From Lobosporangium transversale (Eukaryota > Mortierellomycota > Mortierellomycetes > Mortierellales > Mortierellaceae): DNA of 64,000 nucleotides. The notes under the pieces are model-generated. The model was not told the DNA's origin. It made no database searches and saw only the letters and a program-made list of their open reading frames with translations. The translations under genes were made by a program, and so were the position numbers. Of the stretch, positions 13,053-24,897 are shown one piece after another; position 1 is the stretch's first letter, and the number at the start of each line of letters is the position of its first letter. Location of the stretch: contig NW_019029007.1 of NCBI RefSeq assembly GCF_002105155.1, positions 434,001-498,000 on the forward strand. The letters run 5' to 3'.

Positions 13053-13914
13053 GCCAAGGAAAGAGAGAAATAGAGGACGAATATATTGTCCAGCATTAGG
13101 CATCTAGGAAATTAAAGATACACATTTAACGAGCTTTTTTTGTAATTGTAGCCATTGTTCCACCCTGTATGATTCTTAGTCTCAGTCTCAGCTCCATCCA
13201 GTTGTATTCCTAGTTGCCCAACCACTTACAATGATGATATTAAAGATCAAATGCTTGATAAATTCTTCATCATCCAGCTCGTTGCAGATAACAGTTTCTC
13301 CAGAAAGGTTGATGAGCGAGCGGAGAGCATCATGAGCGATTGCCTAATATTTCCAGAAGGAAAAAAAAAAAAAAAAAGGAGATTGGAGAAAAATAAGAAA
13401 AAGATTTACTTGACTAATTTTTTTTAATCACTTTTTTTTTTTTTTTTTTTTTTTTTCCTTACGGTATCCTCTTTGGTCATGCTTTCAAATCCTTGGTAAG
13501 AGGCTTGGCATGCTTCAGAAAGACTTTGAAGAATTCAGAAGTGCTGGGAGTGAAAGAGACGATGTTTTGGATAGCGATTTGACGAACCTGGAGTGGGAAA
13601 ATGCCGACAAAATCATACGTTGAAAAGATAATTAGCGGATCAATTGATACTTTTCTTTTTTGCGTTTAAAAAATTAAAAAAGATTGAAATACAAATGTCT
13701 ATATTACCTCCATCCTAGCATCGTGCAAAAATGGCAGGAGCTATTGATAATTAAGTAAGATCGAGATAAAATATCAAGGTATATACAATGTAATAAGAGT
13801 ATAGGTAAGATGTGGGCGAAGCAAGCACAGGCCAGGTCAATAAAAGTAAAGAAGAGGCCCTCGTTTATTTGTTCTTATTTCTTATTGACGCACCTCTTCA
13901 ATTTGTGCTTCCAT
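11816..13914 (-). CDS. HGH1: HGH1 homologue, armadillo-type eEF2-folding cochaperone
   Basis: Hgh1 is a cytosolic ARM/HEAT-repeat cochaperone that helps TRiC and Hsp90 fold elongation factor eEF2. Eight exons can be placed: 13894-13914, 13708-13740, 13463-13587, 13230-13343, 12782-13015, 12500-12624, 12262-12373 and 11816-12143, for about 364 residues, close to the family size (about 390). Family hallmarks include VRQIAIQNIVSFT, ILGDLGSMLLSNMCKN, the segment LIRRGGVITTIKNASF spanning an intron, and VLPYILLPLCGPEEFD. The C-terminal part has LRQKKTYPVIQKMHLAETEE. Frame breaks occur near 13525 in exon 3 and twice in the last exon; one fits a missing A in the run before MHLAE. The gene is divergent from the SUMO protease gene and convergent with the zinc-ribbon gene. 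Confidence 0.92.
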
Positions 13915-13992
13915 GGTAATATATTATAGAGCAATGAAAAATGAGGTTTGAATGTCAAGGTTGAAAAGAATGAAGAATCAACAACGTCTTTC

Positions 13993-14023
<31 letters not shown>

Positions 14024-14454
14024 CCCTTGGCCACTCTTTCCATGATATTCTTTCTTTCCATACAACCTTCAATCTATTCTTTTAGAGGTTAGCATAAGCC
14101 ACTGCCTCCAACAAAAACAATGAAAGGAAAACGCCCTTTAATGAAAGATATCCCGATGAGGAAATGAGCCCTGACCATGTCACCAAGACTTTTCCACCTT
14201 TTGTCTTTGTATGCACACAAACGCGGTCCTTTTTTCTTTCTTTTCTTCCTTCTGGTGCATCGCCCTTCATCTCCTCTCATACTCTTCATTGAAAACTCAT
14301 CCATTCTTACTTTCTTTTTACTTTCTCATACATTTTTTTTTTTTTTTTTTTTTTTTTTCTCCCTCTCTTCTCCTTTCCAGTATACATTTGCAGCCACCGG
14401 CAAACTAATTCTTCCTCCTTTTTATTTTGAAAACATTGGACATCTACTTTTTAC
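13915..14454. promoter_or_regulatory. Divergent promoter region, HGH1 / ULP1
   Basis: 540 bp separate two start codons facing away from each other. The interval is rich in CT and T runs (T runs at 14008-14023 and about 14333-14358). It must contain both 5' leaders and promoters; no specific factor site could be assigned. Confidence 0.5.
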
Positions 14455-15504
14455 ATGACCTCCTCGAAACGAAAATCAATTGTCGATACTGCTGAGCTGT
14501 CAAAGCGCGCAAGGCTATGGTTCACAGAAGGTTTAGATGGAATCAGCTCTTATCTTGGACTAAAACCTTTAGAATCACTAGGTAGCGTTAGCATCAGCTT
14601 TGACATGCCTGTTTATTGTAGGGACTGGTATATCAACAATAAGCAACTTATCATGTACATTCTAATTACTTTACTCGTTTGTGGTATTTCTAGTTATTGA
14701 GCAGCAGCGTAAGAAGCATGATTGGGTAGGAGCATATCCAGGAAGCGCTACGAAGGAGCTTATGTCCGAGGCGTACTTCTGAAAGAAGGTCAGGATCAAC
14801 ATTTTCCAGCACATCGTCGTCCTAGCCCCTCGTCTCTATCGCCGAACGATGGATCTAAAAAGCCAGCAGAGCCTACTGCTGCTGCCATGGATAATTCTGA
14901 GGAAAACAAACCATATCAGCTGGAGCCATATACAAAACTTCCCACTTTTACAGCACCAGATTTCCGGGAACGGCCTTCATTGTTTTCATCTAGCCTATTA
15001 TCCTCTACTCCTTCAACTTATGGACTTCAATCCAGAGCGCTGATGAATCAAACAGTTCATTAGCTTCAGGATCACCATCTTCCTCGAGTGTATCTTCTGT
15101 CACTGGATCATCACGATTTAGCAACCTGCCACACCACATAGATTTGAACAAAACTCCTTACTGCGGGCTCGACCACGAATCTATGCCAGCAAAGCTCAAA
15201 GGACAACTTCGTTGCTGCAGAGCAAGGTATAGGATAAAGAAATATATATAAAAAATGAAAAGAAAAAGGAAAAGTGGAGTCCGATTGTGGCAAATCGCTC
15301 CTAAAGTCTAACCTGGTTTGTACTACCATTGATTTAATTTAATTTAATTTAATTTAATTGTAGTACAATAAGGATGAGTCCGTCGCACGTCAGCGTTTGT
15401 TGAGCGCATAATTTGATTCATTCACGGTCGGGACAAAGTAATGTTTGATATATCATTTCATAATGTCTGTATCTTTGGCAGTAGCATTCCTAATTTGATC
15501 TTAC

Positions 15505-15543
<39 letters not shown>

Positions 15544-16869
15544 CTCTTATTCTTTTTATATGTATGTTTACTTAGATCGACTTCAAGCTGCATTGGATGC
15601 AACAATTGGGGCATTAAGATCAGATCGGGAAAGCATTGTGAGCTCAAGGAGGACATCACAGCCATCTATTGACGAAGAGATTGCAGAACATCGTCGAATG
15701 AGAGAATACTATCGATCTTACGACAAGGACGATTTGTTATTAGAGCGTAGTATAACATCTAGACAACCAGCTTGGCTAAGGACAGGGGTAGGTCACACAG
15801 AAAGGGCCATTCAACTTACGGTCGTTTCCTACATGATAGGAAAGCATCCATTTCGTTAATGTTTATAAAATTTTTTTTTTTACTGACAGGTCCGATCGAG
15901 CTTTTTTTTTTTTTTTTTTTTTTTTTCATTGCTTTATTTTTAGTATCAAGGAAACAAAGAGCCAACATGGCTCAAGAATATTAGAAATCTGATCAACAGG
16001 AATCTGCCAAGGTACTTTTGGATTCGCTTCCCCTTCTTTATGATTATGGCTCAGGTCATAGGTTTTAACCTATTAAATATTGACTCTTATCTTCTTTGAC
16101 AACTTATTCAACATGTAGCGTTGAGAAGCAGGAGCGGCCACCAAGTCACCAGGCTATTGTGAGCGAACATGAGCGTATCGAGAAGGAACTGAAAGCACGA
16201 AAATCAGGACATGAGCATTTTCCACCACTTGCCAAAGACGACGAGCAACGCGTGAGTTCATTATACTGCTTTCGTTTTACACTTTTTTTGAGATCATCTC
16301 TTTCTTGGACCAAACTTAAAAGTCCAGGTATTTAATGTCTTTTCTTTTTTTTTTCTTTTTTTTTTTTTTGTATTATTCTACTAGGTTGCTGAAGCTCTAG
16401 CGGATGGATATGGTCAAGTAGCGCGGAAGGATTTAATGTTGCGATTCTCAAAAAAGATATTCAGACATTGCGACCAGGTCAATGGCTTAATGACGAGGTC
16501 ATCAATTTTTACGGAAATCTAATTATGGCCAGGAGCAAAGAATCCACAGAGTTACCGAAGGTCCATGTTTTTAGCACCTTTTTTTACAAAACGCTCAGCG
16601 AAAATGGCTATGAAAAAGTCAGGCGATGGACCAAAAAGGTATAGAATGGAGATGAACGTGAGCAGATGAGGATGTTATAATCAGGAGCATGAAAGCTAAT
16701 GTTATTTTTCTTATTTGGTCACTTTAGATCAAATCTTCGACATGGATTATGTGCTTATACCATTCATCACTCAGGCAATCACTGGACCACAGCTGTGATC
16801 GACATGAAGAAGAAAAGGATAGAATATTATGACTCGCTTCTTGGCAATAATCCTAAATGTTTCTGGTGA

Positions 16870-16905
<36 letters not shown>

Positions 16906-17219
16906 TTGGTCAAGTTGAACCTTACTGTTAAGCGAAACTAAAGATTCTTTTTTTATTTCTTCCACTTTATGAAGCTTCTTCGTAATTACCTTGAATCAGA
17001 ACACAGATAAACTGAAAGAAGCCATTTGATTTTCATGGATGGGAAAATGATTGTCCCAAAGACATTCCCACTCAAAAGAATGGATTTGATTGTGGAGTGT
17101 TCACATGCACATTCATCGAGTTCAAGAGTCGAGGACAGGATCAGTTAGATTTTTCACAGAGGAATATGGATTATCTCCGCAAGAAGATTGCTCTTAGCAT
17201 AATAAACAAGAGCCTTTGA
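14455..17219 (+). CDS. ULP1: Ulp1/SENP-type SUMO-specific cysteine protease
   Basis: Peptidase family C48 enzymes mature SUMO precursors and remove SUMO from proteins, often at the nuclear rim. The N-terminal half is a divergent Ser/Pro-rich region starting [11 protein letters not shown] at 14455. Middle exons give [20 protein letters not shown] and a helical segment before [17 protein letters not shown]. The catalytic domain begins after the intron 16252-16384 with the Ulp1 signature [20 protein letters not shown]. The catalytic His lies in [13 protein letters not shown], the Asp in [10 protein letters not shown], and the oxyanion Gln and Cys in [12 protein letters not shown], so the full His-Asp-Gln-Cys set is present. 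The stop is at 17219. Frame breaks occur at several places in the N-terminal half and near 16760, just before the His motif. Family assignment is firm; exact exon limits in the first half are uncertain. Confidence 0.9.
15506..15543 (+). repeat. Long T homopolymer inside an intron
   Basis: An uninterrupted T run of about 38 bases lies in an intron of the SUMO protease gene, about 35 bases upstream of the next acceptor. It is one of the longest homopolymers in the window; a similar run of about 38 T lies at 35831-35868. Confidence 0.85.
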
Positions 17220-17422
17220 TTTTGGAAGGAAAAAAAAAAAGCGGGGGGACGCATAATCGTCAATTCTAATAGTTATTTTTGTCATGAATGTGCCCGAGAT
17301 GATTGTGGATGGATTTATGCAAAGATTCGGATGTTTTATTATTTGTTATGATATGGCTATGGATGGTCAACCAGTCAAGGCAATGTGAAGGAGATAATTA
17401 AACAGAAAAGAATACAAACAAA

Positions 17423-19341
17423 TTAGTGTTTCTATCACACACCAAGCATTAGTACAAAAAAATAAAAATAAATAATAAAAAATAAAAAAAAACAATACAA
17501 TACTTACACGAAGAAGAGCAAGTGCTTTTTCCAGATTATCAATGGCCGTCGGAATGTCATCATATGTTAATGCAGAAACGGTCCATTTAACAATGCTTCT
17601 GAATTTGGGTATTGACAGCAGGGTCCAGAACCATCTGGACAGGTGTGTATGGGATTTGAGAGACGGTGCCTGTAGTGGTTGTGATTGTGGATGCAGATGT
17701 GGCTGTGGTTGTGGCTGTGTTTGAGAATGAGGCTGATGCTGATAAGGTGCGGAAGGCTGGGAGAATCCAGAAGATGGCTGGACATATGAGTTTGGTGAAG
17801 GTGTGTTCATATGACTCACAGTAGGTTGTTGTTGATATGGACCACTACTATGAGGTTGATTGTTTCCTACTCCATATCCGTATTGTGTGTCCGAAGGCCC
17901 TGTAATGTGTCCTGAAGTTGGTGGAGAGTTGATATTGGCCGCAGTGGGATTAAAAGTAGAGGGTATTGATGTTTGTGATGGTGGTGCAGCTGCTGGTTGG
18001 TATATGTTCTGACTCTGGTTCTGGCCAAAGGTGGGGTTGGGGCTATGGGACGCTTGACTCCAATTGTTGTTGTTACTGTCAGTAAAGGTCCCGTTTAAGG
18101 CATTTCCACCACCAACGTTACTGCCGCTTGTGCTGGAAGGTCCCAAGGGAGGCGAAGGGAATTGGAGATTGTTGGGAATCCAGACTGAGGCGTTGTTATC
18201 ATAGATGAGGATGGGACACAGGAGTGGAAGTATAGGAGTGAATGCTGAAGTAACATTGGTATTATCAAGATCATTGTTGTTGACTTTATTATCGCCTCCC
18301 AACATGTCCAATGAAGATTCCAATCCTGTCAAGTTGGCGCTAGCACTGGCATCTGTGATGATCTCCTCCTTGGGTTTATCAGCTCCTGGTGGTAAGGGGG
18401 GCGTACGACCATCACGAAGTGCTTTTACAATCTCGGCAGCCTCCATTTGGAATATTTGATCTTGGCTTCGACTTCAGAATCAATATCACCAAACACTTTG
18501 AGTAGTTCCAGAAAGTTAGCAGCAGCGACAAAATTCTTGGCAGTTTTTCTTTTGTTTGTTGAAGGAAAAACAGTACGCACAAAAAAAAAAAAAAAAAAAA
18601 AAATAGTAAGGATATGAGCCCTGATTTTTGCACATTTTATGAGAATGACGATGTATGTCCCCTACTGTGAACCTTGTCCAGCACGGTCTTCGTCGTCAGC
18701 TCTGCTAAAGATCTTGAGGGCAAAGTTCTCAATGTGAGCATATCCAACCAAATCACTCGAGATGGCCTCATTCTCTCCAATCTCTTTTCGTTGCTGTTAT
18801 GGAAAAGGACACACAAAGAAAAAAGGGTTCATTAGTATTTTACATGATATTATTTTTACAAATGCTTCTCTAGAATGCCAAGAATCCTGTGTTACACTGA
18901 TAGCAGGCATAAAGCCGGTTAAAAAAAAAAAAAAAAAAAAAAAGAAATGAATTCCTCCTTTACTTCCTGCGCCAGCACTTGTTCTTACCTTCTCCAAAGT
19001 ATCGAGTAGCTCCACACAAACGCCCTGTTGCTAGCATCCTGTCCTGCCTTAGGAATAGCCAATTTGGCAGCATAATAATTGGCTGGGGATGAATATATAT
19101 ATAAAGACAGAATGGCAGCGAGAAAGAGAAAGCGATAATAATGAATGAACAATTCCTCGTGAATAATGAACAAACCCCATTATACTTTTTCACAATTTTT
19201 TTTTTTTTTTTTTTTTCCTTATTCTTTTATCTATTATATACCATAGTATGACACGATAGGTTCACGGCCCTGCAACTGGGCAGCGCGTTGCAGGTATGGA
19301 GTGATGGACTTAAGTCCCTCAGGGACGTTTGCAGCAGACAT
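17423..19341 (-). CDS. VTA1: VTA1 homologue, Vps4 activator of the ESCRT-III/MVB pathway
   Basis: Vta1/LIP5 binds Vps4 and ESCRT-III through an N-terminal MIT pair and stimulates Vps4 through a C-terminal dimerisation (VSL) domain. The start at 19341 gives MSAANVPEGLKSITPYLQRA, a good MIT start, then YYAAKLAIPK and LLDTLEK. An exon near 18660-18780 gives AISSDLVGYAHIENFALKIF, followed by AAANFLELLKVFGDIDSEVE. The middle is a long Pro/Gln/Ser/Asn linker. The VSL domain is recognisable as KWTVSALTYDDIPTAIDNLE and KALALLR. The donor at 17507 is followed by a 9-base terminal exon (17423-17431) coding Lys-His-stop after a tgatag acceptor; this fits the short charged tails of Vta1 proteins. Frame breaks are seen near 17600 and 17690 and around 18450. 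Confidence 0.9.
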
Positions 19342-19638
19342 TTAAAGTATAAAGGTAGAGACAAGGAATGAAAAAAGCGCGGAGACAAAGAAGAGAAAAG
19401 CGCGTTTGCAAATAAGAGAGCACTCGGGTATAAGTCATGTGGTATTTAGTAGTCATCAATAAGCCACATTGTTTATGTACAGTCTTTTTTTTTTTTTTTA
19501 AACAAAAAGAGGTGGCCTTTTCAATAACGACCTTTGCCTCATCTCCTGCAAACATCAGCTGCTTGACTTGGCTTGACACTGTCTTCAAACATATACACAT
19601 TTACATATAACACAGCATAATGTCATTAGAAAAAGACA
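19342..19638. promoter_or_regulatory. Divergent promoter region, VTA1 / MPP10
   Basis: 297 bp lie between opposed start codons, with a T run at 19486-19499. It must serve both genes; no binding site could be named. Confidence 0.5.
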
Positions 19639-21052
19639 ATGCCTGATGAGGCATTGCTAAAGTCTTTCCATGACCAGGTTCTCGCTCGACCAGAGGTTTT
19701 CCTTACAAAGTCTGAGACTTCGGCTGAGGCAAGCCAAAGCCATCACAAAATACCTCTATGACCTTGGTAAAATAAAATTGGCATTAGAGAAACACTATTA
19801 TTATGTTTTTTTTTTTTTTTCTCTGATTCATTAAGATGGCTTTAAGCAATTGATTGATAACCATGGGTACTTAGACTGACTTTTTTTTTTCTTTCTTTTA
19901 GGCAAGTCAACTGAATCTGGATCACTCAAGAAACATGGCTCCATGTTAGAAGAATTATTTATCGATGGCTTTGATAACGACCAAATCTGGGAAGAGATTC
20001 ATATGCAAAATACGCCTTTCCTATCTTACCTCAAGCTAGAACTTAAAAACCTTAAATCTAACAATCAGGAACACCATCGTCAAAAGCAGCAGCTAGTGAT
20101 GATGATGAGGACGAGAATAAGGGGGGAAGAAAGCATGGTCAGGATCATGATCAAGCAGAAGATGATGATGAGGCAGAAATGAATTTGGGCCTTGATGATG
20201 AGATATGGTGTTGATATCGCTGATACTGATCACATGGAAGGGTTCTCTGGTGAAGATGATGCAGAAAATTTTGATGACATGGAACCAGAGGATTATCAGG
20301 AAAGGGGAGAGGATGAGGATGATGATGATGATGAAGAAGAAGAAGAAGAAGAAGAAGAAGACTTGGATGATCTCGATCTGCCAGTCAAGAAAAAGGACCA
20401 AGACCTCAGAAGTGGATGATGATTTTTTTAATCTTGAGGAGTTCAATGCCTTAACAGAGAAACAGGAGCAGGATGAGCTGGAAGACAAGGAACCCGAAGA
20501 TGATGATGAGGAGATTGACTACTTTGCAGATCCGGATGTTATTGAAAGTGGTGATGAGGATGACGATTTCGGAAACATGGGCGAGAATGAGGATGAAGCA
20601 GATGCTCACGGTAAATTTATAAAGATGCGATACCTTTTGCTATGTTTCTAATCAAAAAAAAAAAAAAAAAAAGACCGTTGTTGACCATTTTTAATGTGTG
20701 CATGTGGGTGTGCATTTTTTTTTTTTATAGACGTGACATACAAGGACTTTTTCGCTCCACCACCAAGAGGAACGACTAACAGGTTTAAGGCTCAACGCCC
20801 ATCAAAAAATAATGAAGACTCTTTTGGTAAAGCTGAAAATAGCGATGATCTGGAGATGGAAGACGCTGATGAAGATGATGAAAATGCAGAGATCAATGAA
20901 CTCGGTGATAGGGTCTCTAATCTCTTTGGAATAGACGAAGCGGAAGATGATGAAGCAGGTAAAGAAAAAAAAAAAAGAACAACTTTGATTGAAGAAAGGG
21001 CTTATCAACCTTTTTTTTTAATTCACTATGGATGACGAAGAATTAATTTGTT

Positions 21053-21087
<35 letters not shown>

Positions 21088-22057
21088 TTACAGAAAAACT
21101 GTCAAAGTTTGAAAAGCAACAGAGGAAACTCAAGGCACAGATCGAGGCATTAGAGCAGGAGAATGTTGCAGCTAAAGACTGGACCATCAAAGGAGAGGCA
21201 TCATCTTTCAGATCGTCCTGTCAACAGTTTGCTAGAGGAGGATCTTGATTTCGAGACGGTAGCGAAGCCTATTCCTGTTATCACCGCAGAGACAACACAG
21301 ACGTTAGAAGACATGATCAAGGAACGTATCTTGGCTGGTAATTTTGATGATGTGGTTCGCAAGGCCGCACCCAACCAAAAGGCCTTCAATCCATCCACAA
21401 GAGTCGAGATTTCTGATGAGAAATCAAAGAAATCACTTGCAGAACTGTATGAGGATGAATATGTTCGTCAGACATCGACCACAGGGCCTGTGTTGAGTGA
21501 GCGTGAAGCAGCCTTGGAGAAGAAACATGAAGAATCACACAATTATGGCAACAGCTTTGCCAAAAGCTTGATTCGCTCAGCAATTGGCATTACACACCCA
21601 AGCCACCCAAGGCTGAACTCACAGTGGTTACGAATGCACCAGCGATCAGTATGGAGGAAGCTATTCCTGTCAGTGTTGCTGATGCGGCACTATTAGCCCC
21701 AGAGGAAGTCTACTCTGCAGGTAAACAACCCATCAAGGGCGACACTGAGATGGAACAGGCTGATAGGAAACGGAAGCGTGCTCAGGCTAAAAAGGCCAAG
21801 AAGGTCGAGATCCGAGAAAAGGCTCGCAAGGAAGCAGAACGCAAAGCCGAAAGGGAGGCCAGAGACCGGAGATTGGGTCGCCAGCCTGGGGACAAAGGGA
21901 ACTCCAAGACAGTGGTGCGCGACAAGATGGATGCTGTCAAAGCATTTCAGGTCAAAAGAACATCAGCTTCATCGATCGCGAGGGCAACAAGAGGTCAAGT
22001 ATCAAGAATGGTTCATCACAAGCAGAAAATTCCAAAGGCGCCAAGCTCAAGTTGTAA
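19639..22057 (+). CDS. MPP10: MPP10 homologue, U3 snoRNP/SSU processome protein
   Basis: Mpp10 is a nucleolar component of the U3 processome needed for 18S rRNA maturation. The start MPDEALLKSFHDQVLARPEV at 19639 matches the family N-terminus. Four exons fit: 19639-19766, 19902-20610, 20731-20958 and 21094-22057, about 676 residues, near the human length of 681. Diagnostic segments are GSMLEELFIDGFDNDQIWEE, a long Asp/Glu-rich middle, VTYKDFFAPPPR, a coiled KLSKFEKQQRKLKAQIEAL, NSLLEEDLDFETVAKP, KAFNPSTRVEISDEKSKKSL, YEDEYVRQT and KLDSLSNWHYTPKPPK. A Lys-rich C-terminus ends in KGAKLKL. At least six frame changes are required (near 19735, three in the acidic tract between 20090 and 20410, near 21200 and near 21570, and again near 21955). 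The convergent neighbour is the Cys-rich gene ending at 23237. Confidence 0.93.
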
Positions 22058-22634
22058 TATCATTACCTTTATTATTATTATTATTATTATTATCTTTCAT
22101 CGCCATCGTCATCCTCATCATCATTGTCAGCATCAACTCTTTCTCTTCGCCTTTTCCTACCCCCCTTTTTTTTACTGCTTTATACACCATTATCGCCTTT
22201 CAATCTGTCATCCACATGTTCGCATTTTCTAGATTACATTAAATATTAAATCCTCTTTTCTCACCATGCAAAAAAAAAAAAAAAAAAAACGGGAGGTTCT
22301 GCATGGTGTGTAGTAGCAAATACTTCATATTTCCATGCATCTATCTCACACGTTTGTTGTTTGTTTGGTTCGCATGATACTGTACATGTCATGGGTCACA
22401 ACCTCTGACAAAAAACACTGCCCTGCATTCATGTACAGAGGCTTTTTTGACTTTTGGCTTTTTTGGCTTGTTTGGCTTTTTTTTTTTTTTTTTTTTTTTT
22501 TTTGGTTTTTCGTTTCCTTTTGTTTGTTTTGGGTCACACGGAAGCATCATGCTCTTGTTCTTTACTTAAAAGAAGAAAGGAAGGAGTGAAGGAGAAGAAG
22601 GTAAAGACTCTTTGTTTCCCCTCTTCTCTTCCCC

Positions 22635-22670
<36 letters not shown>

Positions 22671-23236
22671 GTTTAAGGATACATGTCAATTTAGAAGCAG
22701 GCTGTTAAGAAAAAAAAAAAAAAAAAAAAAAAAAGAGATACGTTTATGAATATGGGCACATCGAGGACAATAGAATTGTGAACGTGCCCAACAACAATGC
22801 GGAGCCTTTTACGAGCGGAGATCTTTTGTGTATCTTTTTTACCGCGCTTTTGTCATTAAAGTTTGGTCCCTTTCTCAACAAATAAGCATGTGTCAACAAT
22901 CTGGTTTTTCTTTTTTTGCCGATGATTATATAGTCTGCCCTTATTATTGAATATTGAATTATGCATCATGACTTATTACATGGGATTAAACAGAATATTA
23001 TGGATGTACATGTACTTGAGTACGGGGATTAAAACATAAAAAGGCGTACATGTATATGTAACGTATTCATGCAGCTGATGAGGCCATGGAACGCAGGAGG
23101 CCACTTGGTGCAAGTAGTGACAATGACCACTGTCGACGATGATGCTTTGTCTTTTTTTTTCTTTTGACGGCGCCTATTATGCCCATCGACCTCACTGGCA
23201 TTGTTTAACACGTTTGCTTTGTTGGTTGCTCGCTTG
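22058..23236. other. Intergenic between convergent genes, homopolymer-rich
   Basis: This 3'-flanking interval holds long T runs (about 22480-22503 and 22639-22669) and A runs (22269-22288, 22709-22734). A stop-free minus-strand stretch at 23029-23211 might be an alternative C-terminus of the next gene after a frame break, but I could not establish that. Confidence 0.5.
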
Positions 23237-24897
23237 TTAATGTTTGAAAATAAAATTGGTACTTTGAGATGTTTCTTGACTGTGTCCTTGAATGACAGAG
23301 ACGGCTACCACTACCGTTACTGTTGACCTTACTGTTATCGCAACCATATTCGGGGTGTAAAGTAGCATCAGCGCATCAGAAGTACCATTCCCATCAATCC
23401 AGTCCTTGGTCTGTACTTCGATCTCATCATCTTCTTTAAAATCTTTAGCCTCGGGGTAGGATAGTAGCTTATGCTCTTGTTGTTGTTGTAAGGGGAGAGG
23501 AAACTGGTTAGAGGGTGAATGCTCTATGAGAGCTTCTGGCACAGGGACAGAGAATGTTAGCGTGGTTGGGGCTCTTGGTTGTGCTATTGTTGTCGCCGTG
23601 TCAGTATCTGTGCCAGGGCTTGTACCTATGCCAGAGCTCACGCTTGCGAGGGCAATGGTAGGAGATATGTCGATCGGTTGCTGCTCCTGCTCCTGTTCCT
23701 TCCGTTCTTGCACGGCCGCACTAACCTGTGCTCCCTTTACTGTACCCTATCATTGCCCTTTACAGATCCCGATCCGCCCCCTCCGGTCGAGAGATTGATT
23801 TGGCCATCGCGGCTGTTGTTGCAGTTGCCATGTTTGTTGTGCTTACCAAAAGCTGCTCTTTAAATTTGGACCATCCTTCACCCATCTGATTCCAAGACGT
23901 TGGCAATGGTAGAGAAGCTTTTCTTCGGTAGGCTGCACTATTATTGTTGTTCCTGCTATAACCACGCTTTCGACCACGACTGGTCCCTTCATCACCGCTA
24001 TCGCCACTACCACTGCCATTATTATTACAGCTATTAGTGTGGACCCCGTACCCCTCATTACTTCTGCCCCGACGTAGGCTGATGATGTTGTGATGATTAT
24101 TTTACTATGCCGTCGATGGCTTTCTCGATACAATCTTGGCAAATCGTTGGACATAGCCCAGTCCAAAGCATTCTTCACAAGCCTTTCGGCCATTTTTGCA
24201 GTAGATACAGGGCGTTAGAAAGGAGGAAGGGGATGCAGAAGAAGATGAAGGAAGAACAAGAGGCGAAGCTGCTACTGTTGTTCCTGTTGGCGATGCCATT
24301 TTTGAGCTGTTGGCTGCAGCACCATTAATTCTTGTTGATACAGCGATATTGGATGAAAAGGTGATCGATGTGGGCGAACAAGCTGACTGTGGGGTAGGAG
24401 AAGGATTAAATGAGGCCGTTGATACGGGAGCAGATATAGGTACAAGATCTGAAGGCTCGAAAGAAAGGCTTCTTCGTGCAGAAACGAGATTGATGCCCTA
24501 GAGGCGTTGCCGGTGTCTGTGCTAGTTGTAGTTGTTGAAGCGGATGGGATGGCCGCGTTCAAAACAGAGGGTGATGACAGACGATGGGCGCTTTTGCTTT
24601 GGGGTTTTTACCTTGGTATTGACCAGAGCAAGGAGATCTTGTTGTCAATGCTAATGACGATGATAGCAAGGATGGGGACAGGGCGGACGTTGAGGGTTTT
24701 AAATAAGAAGGTGAGGGCGCCGAATAGCACATATGGCAGACGATAGAGCCCAGAGTACACTTTCTACAGCGTTCTCGGACGAAGCCCCGATGGCATTCAG
24801 GATTGCCATTGGCTCGACATGGTTTAGTGGGGACAGCAATGGAGCTACTGGTAAACGTAGTAGTCCTCCGGAGTGCATGAATATCGAATGAAGACAT
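23237..24897 (-). CDS. Cys-rich CxxC protein, paralogue A
   Basis: Start at 24897: MSSFDIHALRRTTTFTSSS. The first Cys cluster reads PCRANGNPECHRGFVRERC then RKCTLGSIVCHMC. A Ser/Pro-rich linker of about 150 residues follows, then a second cluster, TPCIYCKNGRKACEECFGLG, with CQDCIEKA reached through a frame change. The same architecture recurs in the gene at 36604-37265. The CxxC pairs followed by short loops recall zinc-binding DnaJ-type Cys-rich or treble-clef modules, but no J-domain is present and I cannot name the family. Downstream come Asn/Gly-rich and Gln/Glu-rich low-complexity segments and a stop at 23237. Several frame changes are needed (near 24580, 24300, 24150 and 23770), so the C-terminus is uncertain. 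Confidence 0.6.
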
